Under the pieces are notes generated by a model. It worked only from the letters and a program-made list of their open reading frames with translations, searched no databases and was not told the origin of the DNA. 64,000 bases of DNA from Serratia fonticola (lineage in GTDB: Bacteria; Pseudomonadota; Gammaproteobacteria; Enterobacterales; Enterobacteriaceae). The stretch lies in the NCBI RefSeq assembly GCF_006715025.1, contig NZ_VFMK01000001.1, forward strand, positions 5,084,001 through 5,148,000, written 5' to 3'. Positions 63,418 to 64,000 of the stretch are shown piece by piece. Both the position numbers and the translations under genes were made by a program. The first letter of the stretch is position 1. Each line of letters starts with the position of its first letter.

Positions 63418-63537
63418 TTAGGATATGCGCCGTTTTGGCATCATTGGGGTTGTAGAAAATAGCATCCCCACCAGGCTAGCGATCTTGTTGACATTGGTGG
63501 AAAGCGCATCAAGAACGAGTTTACGTACTTTAGTCAT
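63418..63537 (-). CDS. yjjY: Small protein YjjY-like
   Basis: A 39-residue frame on the minus strand begins MTKVRKLVLDALSTNVNKIA. This N-terminus is close to the E. coli small protein YjjY, which lies in the same place, divergent from arcA and upstream of yjtD. The C-terminal half differs and is shorter (39 versus 46 residues, from memory). Function is unknown. The frame overlaps the presumed arcA leader. Confidence 0.7.
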   Translation of the reverse strand: MTKVRKLVLDALSTNVNKIASLVGMLFSTTPMMPKRRIS

Positions 63538-63639
63538 TTGGAAAGAGGGAACGTGAGCGATATCTCTGCCCTCTATGGAGTAAACAAAGACTTCTGTACT
63601 TCCTATTTTCTATTTTGTTGGCAATTTTAGGTAGCAAAT

Positions 63640-64000
63640 ATGCAGACCCCGCACATTCTGATTGTCGAAGACGAGTTAGTTACTCGTAACACCCTGAAGA
63701 GCATTTTCGAGGCGGAAGGCTACGTTGTTCATGAAGCCAATGACGGTGCAGAGATGCACAACATTCTGTCTGAAAATGATATCAACCTGGTTATCATGGA
63801 TATCAACCTGCCGGGAAAAAATGGCCTGCTGTTGGCACGTGAACTACGTGAACAAGCCAGCGTTGCGCTAATGTTCCTCACCGGTCGCGATAATGAAGTC
63901 GATAAAATCCTCGGCTTGGAAATCGGTGCTGATGACTATATCACCAAACCGTTCAACCCACGCGAACTGACCATCCGTGCGCGCAACCTGTTGTCACGCA
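63640..64000 (+). CDS. arcA: Response regulator ArcA, N-terminal part
   Basis: ArcA, phosphorylated by ArcB when respiration slows, represses aerobic genes. The first 120 codons are visible before the window ends: the receiver domain with acidic pair in IVEDE, the phosphoacceptor Asp54 in VIMDINLPGKNG, Thr in MFLTGRD and Lys in YITKPFNPREL. The DNA-binding domain lies beyond the edge. Confidence 0.97.
   Translation, partial: MQTPHILIVEDELVTRNTLKSIFEAEGYVVHEANDGAEMHNILSENDINLVIMDINLPGKNGLLLARELREQASVALMFLTGRDNEVDKILGLEIGADDYITKPFNPRELTIRARNLLSR

Noticed and set aside
63425..63556. Plus-strand 43-codon frame in the arcA leader beginning MRRFGIIGVV
   Set aside because: It is antisense to the yjjY-like frame, which has a recognisable N-terminus; no ribosome site stands before this ATG.
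1..64000. CRISPR arrays, tRNA/rRNA genes, prophage or IS elements
   Set aside because: No regularly spaced repeats, cloverleaf-like conserved sequences, rRNA segments, transposases or integrases were seen on either strand.

Overview
The window is a chromosomal segment of an Enterobacterales bacterium, most likely Serratia or a close Yersiniaceae relative (inference from protein similarity recalled for each family and from gene order; no search was run). Read backwards it follows the thrL-to-rsmA end of the Escherichia coli map: arcA, yjjY, yjtD, thrLABC, yaaA, yaaJ, talB, mog, satP, dnaKJ, nhaA, nhaR, rpsT, ribF-ileS-lspA-fkpB-ispH, dapB, carAB, kefFC, folA, apaH-apaG-rsmA. I saw no IS elements, integrases, tRNA or rRNA genes, or CRISPR arrays.

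The main departure from this backbone is a block of about 23 kb (1681-24542) between apaH and folA. It holds an anaerobic purine/urate catabolic system whose parts in E. coli lie far away (the xdh/yge/ygf/yqe region). The genes are a purine permease, ssnA, ygfK, an xdhC-like chaperone, yqeA (carbamate kinase), hyuA, ygeY, ygeX, ygeW, the sigma-54 activator ygeV, mocA (ygfJ), a small 2Fe-2S subunit, a fused molybdopterin-FAD hydroxylase, an AegA/YgfT-type iron-sulfur flavoprotein and a small ferredoxin. The likely flow is: permease imports the purine; molybdenum hydroxylase interconverts oxopurines; AegA-type protein and ferredoxin carry electrons; YgfK reduces the ring; SsnA, HyuA and YgeY open and trim it; YgeX releases ammonia and pyruvate from diaminopropionate; YgeW and YqeA turn the carbamoyl group into ATP. 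Good sigma-54 -24/-12 sequences stand before four transcription units and a weaker one before ygeW. They match the YgeV-type activator encoded inside the block and they correct several start codons. The hydroxylase has a domain arrangement different from E. coli XdhD/YgfM.

From 24736 to 31878 come folA, the succinate-exporter-type pair yjjPB, a LysE/RhtB exporter, kefFC, and an accessory two-gene operon: a PF10014-type 2-oxoglutarate/Fe(II) amino acid dioxygenase overlapping a class V PLP enzyme that lacks the desulfurase cysteine. I do not know a pathway for this pair.

The rest (32293-64000) is core housekeeping: carbamoyl phosphate synthase with ARG boxes, lysine and isoprenoid enzymes, Ile-tRNA synthetase and lipoprotein signal peptidase, ribosomal protein S20, Na+/H+ antiport, the DnaK-DnaJ chaperones with tandem sigma-32 promoters, acetate/succinate transport, molybdopterin adenylylation, transaldolase, the threonine operon with its leader peptide and attenuator, an rRNA/tRNA methyltransferase, a tiny yjjY homologue, and the start of arcA with an FNR-like box upstream. 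Two short genes, thrL and yjjY, were found by reading the sequence directly.
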